The notes beneath the pieces are model-generated. The model was not told where the DNA came from, did not search any database, and saw only the letters and a program-made list of their open reading frames with translations. 64,000 nucleotides of DNA from Vicinamibacterales bacterium (lineage in GTDB: Bacteria > Acidobacteriota > Vicinamibacteria > Vicinamibacterales > UBA2999), in assembly GCA_041659285.1 (NCBI GenBank), contig JBAZYO010000006.1:62001-126000 (forward strand), read 5' to 3'. Positions 28,785 to 37,250 of the stretch are shown here, in pieces; the stretch's first letter is position 1, and each line of letters opens with the position of its first letter. Made by a program: the position numbers and the translations under genes.

Positions 28785-29606
28785 CTATTTCATGTTGATC
28801 AGCGGGACGGCATTGCCCCCGTAGAGAAACGTGCAGCCGCCTTTTGAGCACACCTCGCGCTGCATCTGGATGGCTTGGAGGGCCACGTACTGCTCGGAGT
28901 TCAATCCCATCTTCTGGTTGTACGCCTGGTCGGCGGCCGCCCGGCTCTCCTCCGCCATCTTCCGCTGATCCTCGGCAAGCTTCTTCTGCTTTTCCGTATT
29001 GATCCGTTGCTCCTGCGCGGCCGTCTCGACGCGCTGGTGCAGGATCGCATCGGGAGGGTTGGCGCGACCCAACGACATGTCCAGCACCCGCACCGGCACG
29101 CCTGTGTCCTTGATGATGGTTAGCAGGTGTTCCGTGACCACTTTGTCGACCGCTTCAGCGGCCGTGGCTTGAATGGCCATCTCATTCATCCCGTGTGCCT
29201 TCACGGCATCACGGACTGCCGTCCGGTACGGTTGATCGAGATTTCGCACCCAGAACCCGGGCTTGTCGCCGACGATGTCCTGCCCGAAGTCGCGCACCAA
29301 CTTCACGCTGTCGGTGACTTGAAGGGTCAGCACGGAATGAAAATCGATCGGCACGCCGTCGGTCGTCATCAGGTCACTGAATTCAACGTCGATCCGCAAC
29401 GGCTGCATGTTGACGTCGATACCAGTGGTCGTGAACGCCACATACTTGAGGCCGGTCTTCACGGGTGTCTCGTCCACGCCGCCACTGCCAAAGAACAGGG
29501 GCTTGCGCACGAGCACCGCTTCGTGGCCGGCATCGGGCTGTACTGTTCTGCAGCCGACGGCCAACCCCACGAGGAAGAGTACGGGCAATACAATCAGTTT
29601 TTTCAT
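28785..29606 (-). CDS. SPFH/Band-7 domain lipoprotein
   Basis: 273 residues, AGGA upstream of the ATG. Residues 1-19 are a lipoprotein signal with lipobox VGC. The SPFH (prohibitin-like) domain occupies about 30-190 (TGIDVNMQPLRIDVEFSDL, DQPYRTAVRDAVKAHGMNE, VPVRVLDMSLGRANPPDAI). It is followed by a charged coiled coil (TEKQKKLAEDQRKMAEESR) and a short tail with a CSKGGC motif. SPFH proteins build membrane scaffolds. Lipid anchoring rather than an N-terminal helix is uncommon but known. Divergent from the M42 peptidase gene. Confidence 0.85.
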   Translation of the reverse strand: MKKLIVLPVLFLVGLAVGCRTVQPDAGHEAVLVRKPLFFGSGGVDETPVKTGLKYVAFTTTGIDVNMQPLRIDVEFSDLMTTDGVPIDFHSVLTLQVTDSVKLVRDFGQDIVGDKPGFWVRNLDQPYRTAVRDAVKAHGMNEMAIQATAAEAVDKVVTEHLLTIIKDTGVPVRVLDMSLGRANPPDAILHQRVETAAQEQRINTEKQKKLAEDQRKMAEESRAAADQAYNQKMGLNSEQYVALQAIQMQREVCSKGGCTFLYGGNAVPLINMK

Positions 29607-29740
29607 CGCATTTTCCTGGCTGGGTCACGGCGTTGTCCAGTTCAGTGTTGATCAGGAAGCGCCCGCCGGGTTGAGGTAATACAGCCGCGTTGCGCAAGGA
29701 TGTGACCGCAAGATGCGCGACTCGGATACGATGTCCGACC

Positions 29741-31906
29741 ATGAGCAGCCCCCTCCACGTGCGGCGCGCCGTCGTCGCGCTCGTTCTTGTTGCCGGTCTC
29801 CACTCGCCCAGGTCTTCGTCGCTGAGCGCCCAAAGCGCCGACCGCAATCTCGACGCCATCGCCTCGTGGGTGGCCGTGGACGCGGCCACAGGCTACGAGG
29901 GGCGCGTTGCCCCGGCGCTCGCCTCGGCACTTGGCAACTGGACCGCCGACCCGTGGGGCAACGTGGTCGCCACGGTCGGCTCGGGCTCACCGCATCACAT
30001 CGTCGCGTGCGCGCTCGATCGCCCCAGCTACGCCGTCTCGCAGATCACAGACGAGGGCTACTTGCGGCTCCATCGCATTGGCCGCGGGTCGCGACATCCA
30101 CTGTGGGATCAGCAGTTCGAGGCGCAGCAGGTGCGGGTGTTGACCGCCACGGGCCCGGTTGCGGGGGTCGTGGGCCGGTCCAATGGCCACTTTGCGCAAC
30201 AACATCGCCGCGAAACCGCGCTTGTGACCGCTGATGACTTGTGGCTCGACGTCGGCGCGGAGTCGCGCGCGGACGTCGAGAAGCTCGGGATCGCACTGCT
30301 CGATCCGGTTGGACGCCACCTGCCGCCGTGGCCCATGGCCGGCGGCGTCGCCGGCCCCGACGCCGGTCGCCGCACCGGATGCGCCGCGGTCGTCACCCTG
30401 GCCGCGGCGACGCGCGCGGGCAAGGCGCCTGGCCGCACGACCTTTGTCCTGAGTGCGCAAGAAGCAACTGGATGGGTGGGCCTGTCGTCGCTCGTCGCCC
30501 GCGCGGACCGCGTCGATCAGGTGACGATCCTGGCGCCGGGCGAGGAGGCGCGGGCAGAGACCGACCGGGCTGCGGATTCGCTCTCTAACTTCGGCAACGT
30601 CTTGGCGGCGGCCGGGTTGAAGACGGTGAAGTGGCTGGCGCCCAAGGTGGAGCAAGCGGGCTCACACATGGAGGTCGTGCGTGAGAGCGAGGCGCAGTGG
30701 CTGCTCGAGGCTGCAGCGAAGGCTGCCGGCGTGGCCATGGCCCCGAACCCCGCCTGGATCGCGGCACCGGCGCGGACGCCGCTGCGAACCAACCACGTTG
30801 ACGCCACGCTTGCGGAGCCGGCCGCCACGCTCACCGATCTCGTCGAGCGCCCCGCCGTGTCAGGACACGAATGGTCCGTGCGCCGGGCGGTGCTGGCGGC
30901 GCTGCCGGCCTGGGCGCGCGAGCGCGCGGTCGTGGACGATATCGGCAACATCATGGTGGAGGCCGGGCCCCAGGGCAACGCGACGGTCTTCATGGCGCAC
31001 ATGGACGAGGTCGGGTATGTGATCGAGTCGATCGCCCGCGACGGCACCGTGGCACTGACCGCGCAAGGCGGCGCGGTGGCGTCGGCCTGGGAGGGCCAGA
31101 CGGCGCTGGTTCATTTTGATCCGCAGGGCGCGCCCAGCACCGTCACGGGATCGGGCAACGACATCGACCCACGATGGAAGGCGCAGTCGCTCGTCGCCAC
31201 CGCTCCCCCGCCGCTGCGCGGCGTGTTTCGGATTCGAGCGGCCGCTGATCGGAAAGACCCTGGTGCGTTGCAGGCGTGGTTCGGTCTGGATGCGGACGGC
31301 CTGGCCGCACGTGGCGTCAAGGTCGGCATGCAGGTCACCAGCCACAAGGAAGGACTGCGCATGGGGCGCACGCGTTACGTGTCGAGGGCGCTTGACGACC
31401 GCGCCGGGACCACGGCGCTCGTGCGTGCCATCAACAAGATCGATCCCAGCCGGCTGCCCGGCCGGGTGATCTTCACGTGGTCGGTGCACGAAGAAGGCGG
31501 CCTGCGCGGGGCGAACGCCATGGCGCGCCGCTTCGGCCGCACCACCACCCGGATCTACTCACTCGACACGTTCGTGTCGTCAGACACGCCGCTCGAATCG
31601 CCGCATTTCGCCTACGCCCCGCTGGGCAAAGGCCCCGTGCTGCGCGCGATCGAGAACTCGAGCGTGTCGCCGGACCGCGAGCGGGCGCGCGTGATTCGCG
31701 CGGCGCAGGCCGCCGGTATTCCGCTGCAGATCGGTCTCACCCAGGGCGGCACCGACGGCTCGAGCTTCACCTATTGGGGCGCGCCGAACCAGGGCCTGTC
31801 GTGGCCGGGCCGCTACAGTCACTCGCCAGGCGAGGTGCTCGACCTGCGGGACCTCGACATGCTGGCCAGGCTGGTCGCGGCGGTTGCTTCCGCCGGCGAT
31901 CGGTGA
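29741..31906 (+). CDS. Exported tandem M42 (FrvX-type) aminopeptidase, N-terminal unit degenerate
   Basis: 721 residues; ATG 29741 starts a signal peptide (MSSPLHVRRAVVALVLVAG). The C-terminal half is a full M42 metallopeptidase: MAHMDEVGY (metal His/Asp), LDDRAG (bridging Asp), VHEEGGLRGA (catalytic Glu pair), SLDTF, GGTDGSS and RYSHSPGE. The N-terminal half aligns to the same fold but with broken metal sites: ACALDRPSY for AHxDEVG, GPDAGRR for DDRAG, QEATGWVGL for EExGLRG. It is therefore a duplicated peptidase with one catalytic and one probably structural unit, whereas ordinary M42 enzymes are about 350 residues. Confidence 0.85.
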   Translation: MSSPLHVRRAVVALVLVAGLHSPRSSSLSAQSADRNLDAIASWVAVDAATGYEGRVAPALASALGNWTADPWGNVVATVGSGSPHHIVACALDRPSYAVSQITDEGYLRLHRIGRGSRHPLWDQQFEAQQVRVLTATGPVAGVVGRSNGHFAQQHRRETALVTADDLWLDVGAESRADVEKLGIALLDPVGRHLPPWPMAGGVAGPDAGRRTGCAAVVTLAAATRAGKAPGRTTFVLSAQEATGWVGLSSLVARADRVDQVTILAPGEEARAETDRAADSLSNFGNVLAAAGLKTVKWLAPKVEQAGSHMEVVRESEAQWLLEAAAKAAGVAMAPNPAWIAAPARTPLRTNHVDATLAEPAATLTDLVERPAVSGHEWSVRRAVLAALPAWARERAVVDDIGNIMVEAGPQGNATVFMAHMDEVGYVIESIARDGTVALTAQGGAVASAWEGQTALVHFDPQGAPSTVTGSGNDIDPRWKAQSLVATAPPPLRGVFRIRAAADRKDPGALQAWFGLDADGLAARGVKVGMQVTSHKEGLRMGRTRYVSRALDDRAGTTALVRAINKIDPSRLPGRVIFTWSVHEEGGLRGANAMARRFGRTTTRIYSLDTFVSSDTPLESPHFAYAPLGKGPVLRAIENSSVSPDRERARVIRAAQAAGIPLQIGLTQGGTDGSSFTYWGAPNQGLSWPGRYSHSPGEVLDLRDLDMLARLVAAVASAGDR

Positions 31907-31927
31907 GGCGGTGACATAATCCAAAGC

Positions 31928-32914
31928 ATGCAACAACGTCACCTGGGCCGTGGTGGCCTCACCGTATCCGCCCTCGGCCTCGGCTGCATGGGCATGTCGG
32001 AGTTCTACGCGGGCCGGGACGATGCGGAGTCGATGGCGACCATCCATCGCGCCATCGACCTCGGGATCAACTTCTTCGACACTGCCGACATGTACGGCCC
32101 GTTCGAGAACGAGCGCCTGCTCGGCCGCGCCATCCACGATCGGCGCGACCAGGTCGTGCTGGCGACCAAGTTCGGCAACATGCGCGCCGAGGACGGGGCG
32201 TTTCTCGGCGTGAACGGAGCACCCGCATACGTGCAGCAGGCGTGCGATGCGTCGCTGAAGCGGCTGGGCGTAGACACCATCGACCTGTACTACCAGCATC
32301 GCGTGGATCCCAAGGTGCCGATCGAAGACACCATTGGCGCCATGGCCGCCCTGGTCACCCAGGGCAAGGTGCGGTACCTGGGCATGTCGGAAGCGGGTCC
32401 GGCCACCATCCGTCGCGCGAACGCGGTGCATCCGATCTCGGCGCTGCAGACGGAATACTCGCTCTGGACGCGCGACCCCGAGGAGGCGATTCTGCCGACC
32501 TGCCGTGAGCTGGGCATCGGCTTCGTCGCCTACAGCCCGCTGGGCCGCGGCTTCCTCACCGGGAGGTTTCAGTCCCCGGCCGACTTGCCCGCCGACGACT
32601 GGCGCCACAACAACCCGCGCTTCCAGGGAGAGAACTTCACGCGCAACCTCGAACTGGTCGCGCACGTGACGGCACTCGCCGCGCGCAAGGGCTGCACGCC
32701 CGCCCAGCTCGCCCTCGCGTGGGTGTTGCGGCAGGGCGATGACGTCACCGCCATTCCGGGATCGAAGCGGCGGGAACGCCTCGAGGAAAACGCGGCCGCG
32801 GCTGCCATCGTGATCAGCGACGAGGAACTGCGGGAGATCGACGCGCTGTTTCCGCCGGGAGTGGCGGCGGGCACGCGGTATACGGAAGCCGGGATGAAGA
32901 TGTTGAACGGCTAG
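31928..32914 (+). CDS. Aldo/keto reductase
   Basis: 328 residues, standard length. The tetrad residues are in place: Asp and Tyr in FFDTADMYGPFENE, Lys in LATKFG, His in DLYYQHRVDP. The NADPH-binding end reads AIPGSKRRERLEENAAA. GLGCMGMSEFY is typical of the YajO/AKR13-like subgroup acting on aldehydes and ketones. It begins 21 bases after the peptidase stop and could share its transcript. It is convergent with the permease gene, leaving only 3 bases. Confidence 0.93.
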   Translation: MQQRHLGRGGLTVSALGLGCMGMSEFYAGRDDAESMATIHRAIDLGINFFDTADMYGPFENERLLGRAIHDRRDQVVLATKFGNMRAEDGAFLGVNGAPAYVQQACDASLKRLGVDTIDLYYQHRVDPKVPIEDTIGAMAALVTQGKVRYLGMSEAGPATIRRANAVHPISALQTEYSLWTRDPEEAILPTCRELGIGFVAYSPLGRGFLTGRFQSPADLPADDWRHNNPRFQGENFTRNLELVAHVTALAARKGCTPAQLALAWVLRQGDDVTAIPGSKRRERLEENAAAAAIVISDEELREIDALFPPGVAAGTRYTEAGMKMLNG

Positions 32915-32917
32915 GAC

Positions 32918-35485
32918 TCAACTGTGCCGGAGCGCGACGAGCGGATCCATCTTCGCCGCTCGTCGTGCCGGTAACCAGGCGGCCACGAACGCCGTTGCTC
33001 CCATCAGCGCCGCGATCAAGAGCAACGCGACGGGATCGACGCTCGGCCTGAATAGCAGGTTGGCCGGCGTCGGCCCCACCCCAGCCCGGATGGCCTGGAT
33101 CCCGATCACCGACAAAGCCAGGCCAACCGCGGTCCCGATGCCTACCAGAATGGCGACGTCCCGGGCGACGACCCAGACCACTTGCTGTTTGCGCGCGCCG
33201 AGCGCCATGCGGATGCCGACCTCGCGCGAACGTCGCGACACCGAGAACGCGACAATCGCGTAGAGCCCGACGCTCGCCAGGCTCAATCCCAGCGCTCCGA
33301 GTCCACCCATGAACGTGGTGGCGACCCTGAGTCCGTACAAAGAGTCCTGCAGACGCTGCTCCATGGTCGCGGCGGCGATCACCGGCAGGGCCGGGTCAAT
33401 CGCGCGGAGTTCCCGCTGCATGGCACTGAGCAGGCCGGGCGCACCCAGCGATGTCCGCGCCAGCACCGTCGTCGGAGGCTGATCCGACTGCGAAAAGGCA
33501 ACGTAGAAGAGCGGCTGCGGCAAGGGCTCGTCGAGGTCGGCGGTTCCGGTGTCTCGTGCCACACCCACGACCTCGAGCCACGAGTTCGCGTCGTTCTCGT
33601 ACCGGAAGCGGCGTCCCACCGCGTAGACCGTCCCGAAATGGCGCCGGGCCATGGTCTCGTTGATCACCGCGACCCTGGGCGTCTGCCTCCTGTCGGTCTG
33701 GTCGAAGCCGCGGCCGTGGAGAATCGGGATGCGAAGCGTTTCGAAGTACCCGGGCCCGGCCCAGATCGACGACAGGTTAACGATCGGACCGGCGGCGGCG
33801 TCGGCTCCGTCGACGACCAGCGTGAAGCCGGTCGTGCCCATCGGCAGCCCTCGACTCAGCACCGCCGACTCCACGCCGGGGACGGCAGCGACCCGTCGTC
33901 GAAGATCCTCGTAGACCGCCGTGGCTTGCGCCGGCGTGTAGCCGGCATAGCGTGCGTCGGTCTGGAGGTAAGCGACGCCGTCGATGGCATAGCCAAGGTC
34001 CTGCGTCCTCATCTCGATCAGCATCCGCACGAAGAGGCCGGTGCCAGCCAGGAGCACGAACGACACGACCACCTGGAACACGATGAGCGCGTTCTTCAGG
34101 CTGAGCCAGCGATGATCCGGCGAGACGCCGTCGCCCTCCTCTTTCAGGCTGGGCAGCACGTCGGGCCTCGTGGCCCTGAGTGCCGGCGCCAGGCCGAACG
34201 CCAATCCACTCGCCAGCGAGGCCGCGAGCGCGAAGGCGAACACACGGTAGTCGAGCGTCAGGTCAACGATGATCGGCAGGTTGATCGCACCCAATGCGTT
34301 AACCGCCCACCACGCCAGGAGGCAGCCCGCAACGCCGCCGGCGAGGGCGACCAGGAGACTCTCGGCCATGAGGTGGCGAACAATCTGGCCACGGGTCGCG
34401 CCCAGCGCGAGCCGCACCGACACTTCCTTCGCGCGCGACGCCCCTCGCACGAGCAACAAGGTGGCGAGGTTGCTGCACGCGATCGCCAGCACCAGCGCCA
34501 CCACGATGAGCAGCACGGAGCCTCCCGCCGCCAGCACCGGATCCGCCTGGGGGTGGACGCGAACGTCGGCGGCCGCGAACACGCTGATGCCGCGGCCGGG
34601 GTCCTCGGCCGGGTACTCCGCCGCCAGTCGCTTGCCCAATCCGTCCATGGCGGCTCTGGCCTGTGCCACCGTCACGCCGTCGCGCAGCCGCGCCTTCACC
34701 AGGAAGCCCATTTCGTCGGGCCGCCGCTGAAGGATGCGCGGCGGACCTCCCAGCGTTGCGATCGACGAGATGGGCAGCCAGAAGTCGGTGACGATGCCGG
34801 CGTTGAAGGAGTTGTTGTGGCCCTCGGGAGCGACCCCGATGATGATGACCGGTGCGCCGTTGACGCGAATGGTGCGGCCAATGACCGATGGACTCGCGCC
34901 GAACCGCGTCCTCCACGTCTGGTGACCGAGCACGGCCACAATCTCCGCGCCGGGCGTCTCTTCGGAGGCGTCGAACCAGCGGCCCAGCGACGGGCGCAGG
35001 CCGATGACCGACAAGTAGGTGGAGGTCGTGAACGCACCGAGCGCCGTGCGCACGCCACCGTCGGCCTTGTAGTCCACGCCGGTTGGGAACGACGCCGCGG
35101 CGGTGCCGGCGAAGACGTCCGTGTACGCGGCCATGTCCAGATAAGCCGGGTACGAGTTGGCCTCCGGACGCCCTTCCTCACCGACGTTCTGATAGATGTT
35201 CACCAGCCCGTCGGCCTGGACCCCTGGCTGCGTGCGAAAGAGCACGGTGTTCACGAGGCTGAAGATGGCGGTGTTGGCACCGACGCCAAGGCCCAGGATC
35301 AGGACGGCCGACGCCGTGAACCTCCAGTCGTGAATGAGGCGCCGCACGGCGTACCTGAGATCGCGTGACAGCTGGTCGATGATACGGAGGAGACGGCAAG
35401 GCGGGCTCGAAGGTTCCGCGCCTGGCCGGGCGGCAGGGCCGCCATGACATCCTAACAATTCGCCATATTTGACGATCTGAGTCAT
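32918..35485 (-). CDS. ADOP-type ABC transporter permease (MacB/FtsX duplicated, no ATPase)
   Basis: About 855 residues. Homology begins at QLSRDLRYAVRRLIHDWRFT, then TM1, a MacB periplasmic domain, three TM helices of an FtsX unit (about residues 280-420), a second periplasmic domain and a second FtsX unit ending DPLVALRHS. This is the acidobacterial duplicated orphan permease layout, without its own ATPase. The start is uncertain: ATG 35485 or TTG 35458 are candidates, both inside or beside the hipB operators, and the segment 35365-35398 before the homology is shared with a remnant at 41.9 kb. The function of ADOPs is unknown; relatives export macrolides or lipoproteins. Confidence 0.85.
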   Translation of the reverse strand: MTQIVKYGELLGCHGGPAARPGAEPSSPPCRLLRIIDQLSRDLRYAVRRLIHDWRFTASAVLILGLGVGANTAIFSLVNTVLFRTQPGVQADGLVNIYQNVGEEGRPEANSYPAYLDMAAYTDVFAGTAAASFPTGVDYKADGGVRTALGAFTTSTYLSVIGLRPSLGRWFDASEETPGAEIVAVLGHQTWRTRFGASPSVIGRTIRVNGAPVIIIGVAPEGHNNSFNAGIVTDFWLPISSIATLGGPPRILQRRPDEMGFLVKARLRDGVTVAQARAAMDGLGKRLAAEYPAEDPGRGISVFAAADVRVHPQADPVLAAGGSVLLIVVALVLAIACSNLATLLLVRGASRAKEVSVRLALGATRGQIVRHLMAESLLVALAGGVAGCLLAWWAVNALGAINLPIIVDLTLDYRVFAFALAASLASGLAFGLAPALRATRPDVLPSLKEEGDGVSPDHRWLSLKNALIVFQVVVSFVLLAGTGLFVRMLIEMRTQDLGYAIDGVAYLQTDARYAGYTPAQATAVYEDLRRRVAAVPGVESAVLSRGLPMGTTGFTLVVDGADAAAGPIVNLSSIWAGPGYFETLRIPILHGRGFDQTDRRQTPRVAVINETMARRHFGTVYAVGRRFRYENDANSWLEVVGVARDTGTADLDEPLPQPLFYVAFSQSDQPPTTVLARTSLGAPGLLSAMQRELRAIDPALPVIAAATMEQRLQDSLYGLRVATTFMGGLGALGLSLASVGLYAIVAFSVSRRSREVGIRMALGARKQQVVWVVARDVAILVGIGTAVGLALSVIGIQAIRAGVGPTPANLLFRPSVDPVALLLIAALMGATAFVAAWLPARRAAKMDPLVALRHS
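35365..35398 (-). repeat. 34-bp repeat in the 5' end of the permease gene (copy A)
   Basis: Identical for 34 bases to 41925-41958, and recognisably similar for about 20 bases beyond. In both places it encodes CRLLRIIDQLS near the N-terminus of a minus-strand reading frame. Confidence 0.85.
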
Positions 35486-35515
35486 ATATATGCTACAATT
35501 CGTCATGTTTGACGA
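35460..35515 (+). promoter_or_regulatory. hipB1 promoter with two operator palindromes
   Basis: Two copies of a 16-bp inverted repeat: 35500-35515 TCGTCA-TGTT-TGACGA (perfect arms) and 35460-35475 TCGCCA-TATT-TGACGA (one mismatch), 40 bp apart. A sigma70-like promoter lies across them: TTGACG at 35469-35474 inside the upstream site and TACAAT at 35494-35499, 19 bases apart. The second site covers the expected transcription start, only 4 bases before the hipB ATG. This is the layout of an autorepressed toxin-antitoxin promoter. Confidence 0.8.
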
Positions 35516-35518
35516 GTT

Positions 35519-35875
35519 ATGAGGATTTCTAAACAGCTCTCCGATGAGGCCATCCTCCAGGAACTGGGCAGCCGGCTGGCGGCCGCGCGGCTGGCGGGCA
35601 ACCTCACCCAAGCGGCGCTGGCCCTGGAGGCGGGAGTCTCCAAGCGCACGGTCGAGCGTCTGGAGTCGGGCGAAGTGGCGTCGCGGTTGTCTGGACTGGT
35701 GCGTGTCTGTCGCGTGCTCGGGCTCATCGACCGCCTTGACGCGCTCGTCCCGCCGGCCAGGCCCGGACCGGTCGAACAGTTGAAGCTGGCCGGCCGCGCC
35801 CGCCAGCGCGCCTCGGCGCCACGCCAGCCCCCCGCCAGCCGGCCGCGGAAGTGGACCTGGGGTGACGGCTCGTGA
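35519..35875 (+). CDS. hipB: HipB-type antitoxin, XRE family regulator (first module)
   Basis: 118 residues. The helix-turn-helix occupies about 12-65 (ELGSRLAAARLAGNLTQAAL, EAGVSKRTVERLESG). A proline- and arginine-rich tail of about 40 residues follows, longer than in E. coli HipB (88 residues). The ATG lies 4 bases after an operator palindrome, so the mRNA leader must be very short. The stop overlaps the GTG start of hipA (GTGA), as expected for a coupled antitoxin-toxin pair. It should bind the two palindromes upstream and hold HipA inactive. Confidence 0.9.
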   Translation: MRISKQLSDEAILQELGSRLAAARLAGNLTQAALALEAGVSKRTVERLESGEVASRLSGLVRVCRVLGLIDRLDALVPPARPGPVEQLKLAGRARQRASAPRQPPASRPRKWTWGDGS

Positions 35876-37176
35876 TTGCCGAAGTCCGCCTCTGGGGACG
35901 CACCATCGGAGCCGTGTCGATGGACGACCAGCACGGCCACGCGGCATTCCAGTACACCGCGGAGTTCGCGGACAGCGGCATCGAGGTCGCGCCGCTGATG
36001 CTGCCGCTCAGCCGCCGGGTCTACGAATTTCCGGAACTTCCACGCCGCACGTTCCACGGCTTGCCAGGCCTGCTCGCCGACTCCCTCCCCGACCGCTTCG
36101 GCAACGCGCTGATCGATGCGTGGCTCGCCACGACCGGGCGCACGCCCGACAGCTTCAGTCCGATCGAACGCCTCTGCTACACGGGTGCCCGCGGCATGGG
36201 CGCGCTGGAATTTGCTCCGGTCCTGGGGCCTAAGCCACGCAAGGCCACGAAGATCGACATCGACGCGCTGGTCACGCTGGCCTCCGACATCCTGACCGAG
36301 CGGCGCAACCTCAAGGGCAAGCTGTCGGCCGCGGGCCGCAAGAAGGCGCTGGCCGACATCCTGAAGGTCGGCACCTCGGCTGGCGGCGCGCGGGCCAAGG
36401 CGGTGATCGCGTGGAATCGCAAAACCAACGAGGTGCGCTCGGGTCAGGTGGACGCCGGGTCCGGCTTCACCTACTGGCTGCTGAAGTTCGATGGCGTCGC
36501 CGGCAACAGGGACAAGGAACTCGAGGATCCGCAGGGCTACGGCGCCATCGAATACGCCTACTCGCTGATGGCGGGCGCGGCGGGCATCACGATGAGCGAG
36601 TGCCGCCTCCTCGAGGAGCACGGCCGTCGTCACTTCATGACCAGGCGCTTCGACCGCCTGGCGGACGGCGGCAAGCTGCACATGCAGTCGCTCGGCGCCC
36701 TCGCCCACTTCGACTACAACCAACCTGGCGCCTACTCGTACGAGCAGGCGTTGTTGGCGATCCGCCAACTCGAGCTCCCGATGGCCGCGGTGGAGGAACA
36801 ATTCCGCCGCATGCTCTTCAACATCGTCGCGCGCAACCAGGACGACCACGTCAAGAACATCGCGTTCCTGATGGACCGGGATGGGCGGTGGATGCTGGCG
36901 CCGGCATTCGACGTCACCTACAGCTACAACCCGTCGGGAGACTGGACGGCGACGCACCAGATGACGGTCAACGGCAAGCGCGATGGGTTTGCGATGGGAG
37001 ACGTGCGCGCCGTGGCGAAGAGCGCGGGACTAAAGCGCGGGCGCGCCGACACGCTCTACGAGGAAGTTCGGGCTGCAGTTGTCCGCTGGCAGGAGTTCGC
37101 GGCCAAGGCGAAGCTGGGCGGCGACGTGATCGAGAAGATCCGGAGAGTGCATCGGCTCGAACTGCGAACGGATTGA
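35872..37176 (+). CDS. hipA: HipA-type serine/threonine kinase toxin (first module)
   Basis: 434 residues from GTG 35872. N-subdomain at about 1-120. The ATP loop is VGTSAGGARAK (166-176), the catalytic loop NQDDHVKN (322-329) and the metal-binding Asp APAFD (343-347). All key residues look intact, so the kinase should be active. The GTSAGGARAK loop is of the HipA subgroup distinct from E. coli HipA and from the second module here. Known family targets are aminoacyl-tRNA synthetases; the target here is unknown. Confidence 0.92.
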   Translation: MIAEVRLWGRTIGAVSMDDQHGHAAFQYTAEFADSGIEVAPLMLPLSRRVYEFPELPRRTFHGLPGLLADSLPDRFGNALIDAWLATTGRTPDSFSPIERLCYTGARGMGALEFAPVLGPKPRKATKIDIDALVTLASDILTERRNLKGKLSAAGRKKALADILKVGTSAGGARAKAVIAWNRKTNEVRSGQVDAGSGFTYWLLKFDGVAGNRDKELEDPQGYGAIEYAYSLMAGAAGITMSECRLLEEHGRRHFMTRRFDRLADGGKLHMQSLGALAHFDYNQPGAYSYEQALLAIRQLELPMAAVEEQFRRMLFNIVARNQDDHVKNIAFLMDRDGRWMLAPAFDVTYSYNPSGDWTATHQMTVNGKRDGFAMGDVRAVAKSAGLKRGRADTLYEEVRAAVVRWQEFAAKAKLGGDVIEKIRRVHRLELRTD

Positions 37177-37250
37177 CCGGGTGCTCCGTCAGCCCTTACC
37201 CGCAAGCGGGTGTAGGATTCTCACAGGTCAATTGCTCGTAAGACCGACGA

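Noticed and set aside
33182..35368. 728-codon plus-strand frame opposite the permease
   Set aside because: Shadow frame rich in Arg, His and Gln; the permease on the other strand has clear helices and domains.
37198..37211. Terminator after the first hipA (ACCCGC AA GCGGGT)
   Set aside because: Only a 6-base stem with a 2-base loop and no T run; too weak to call.
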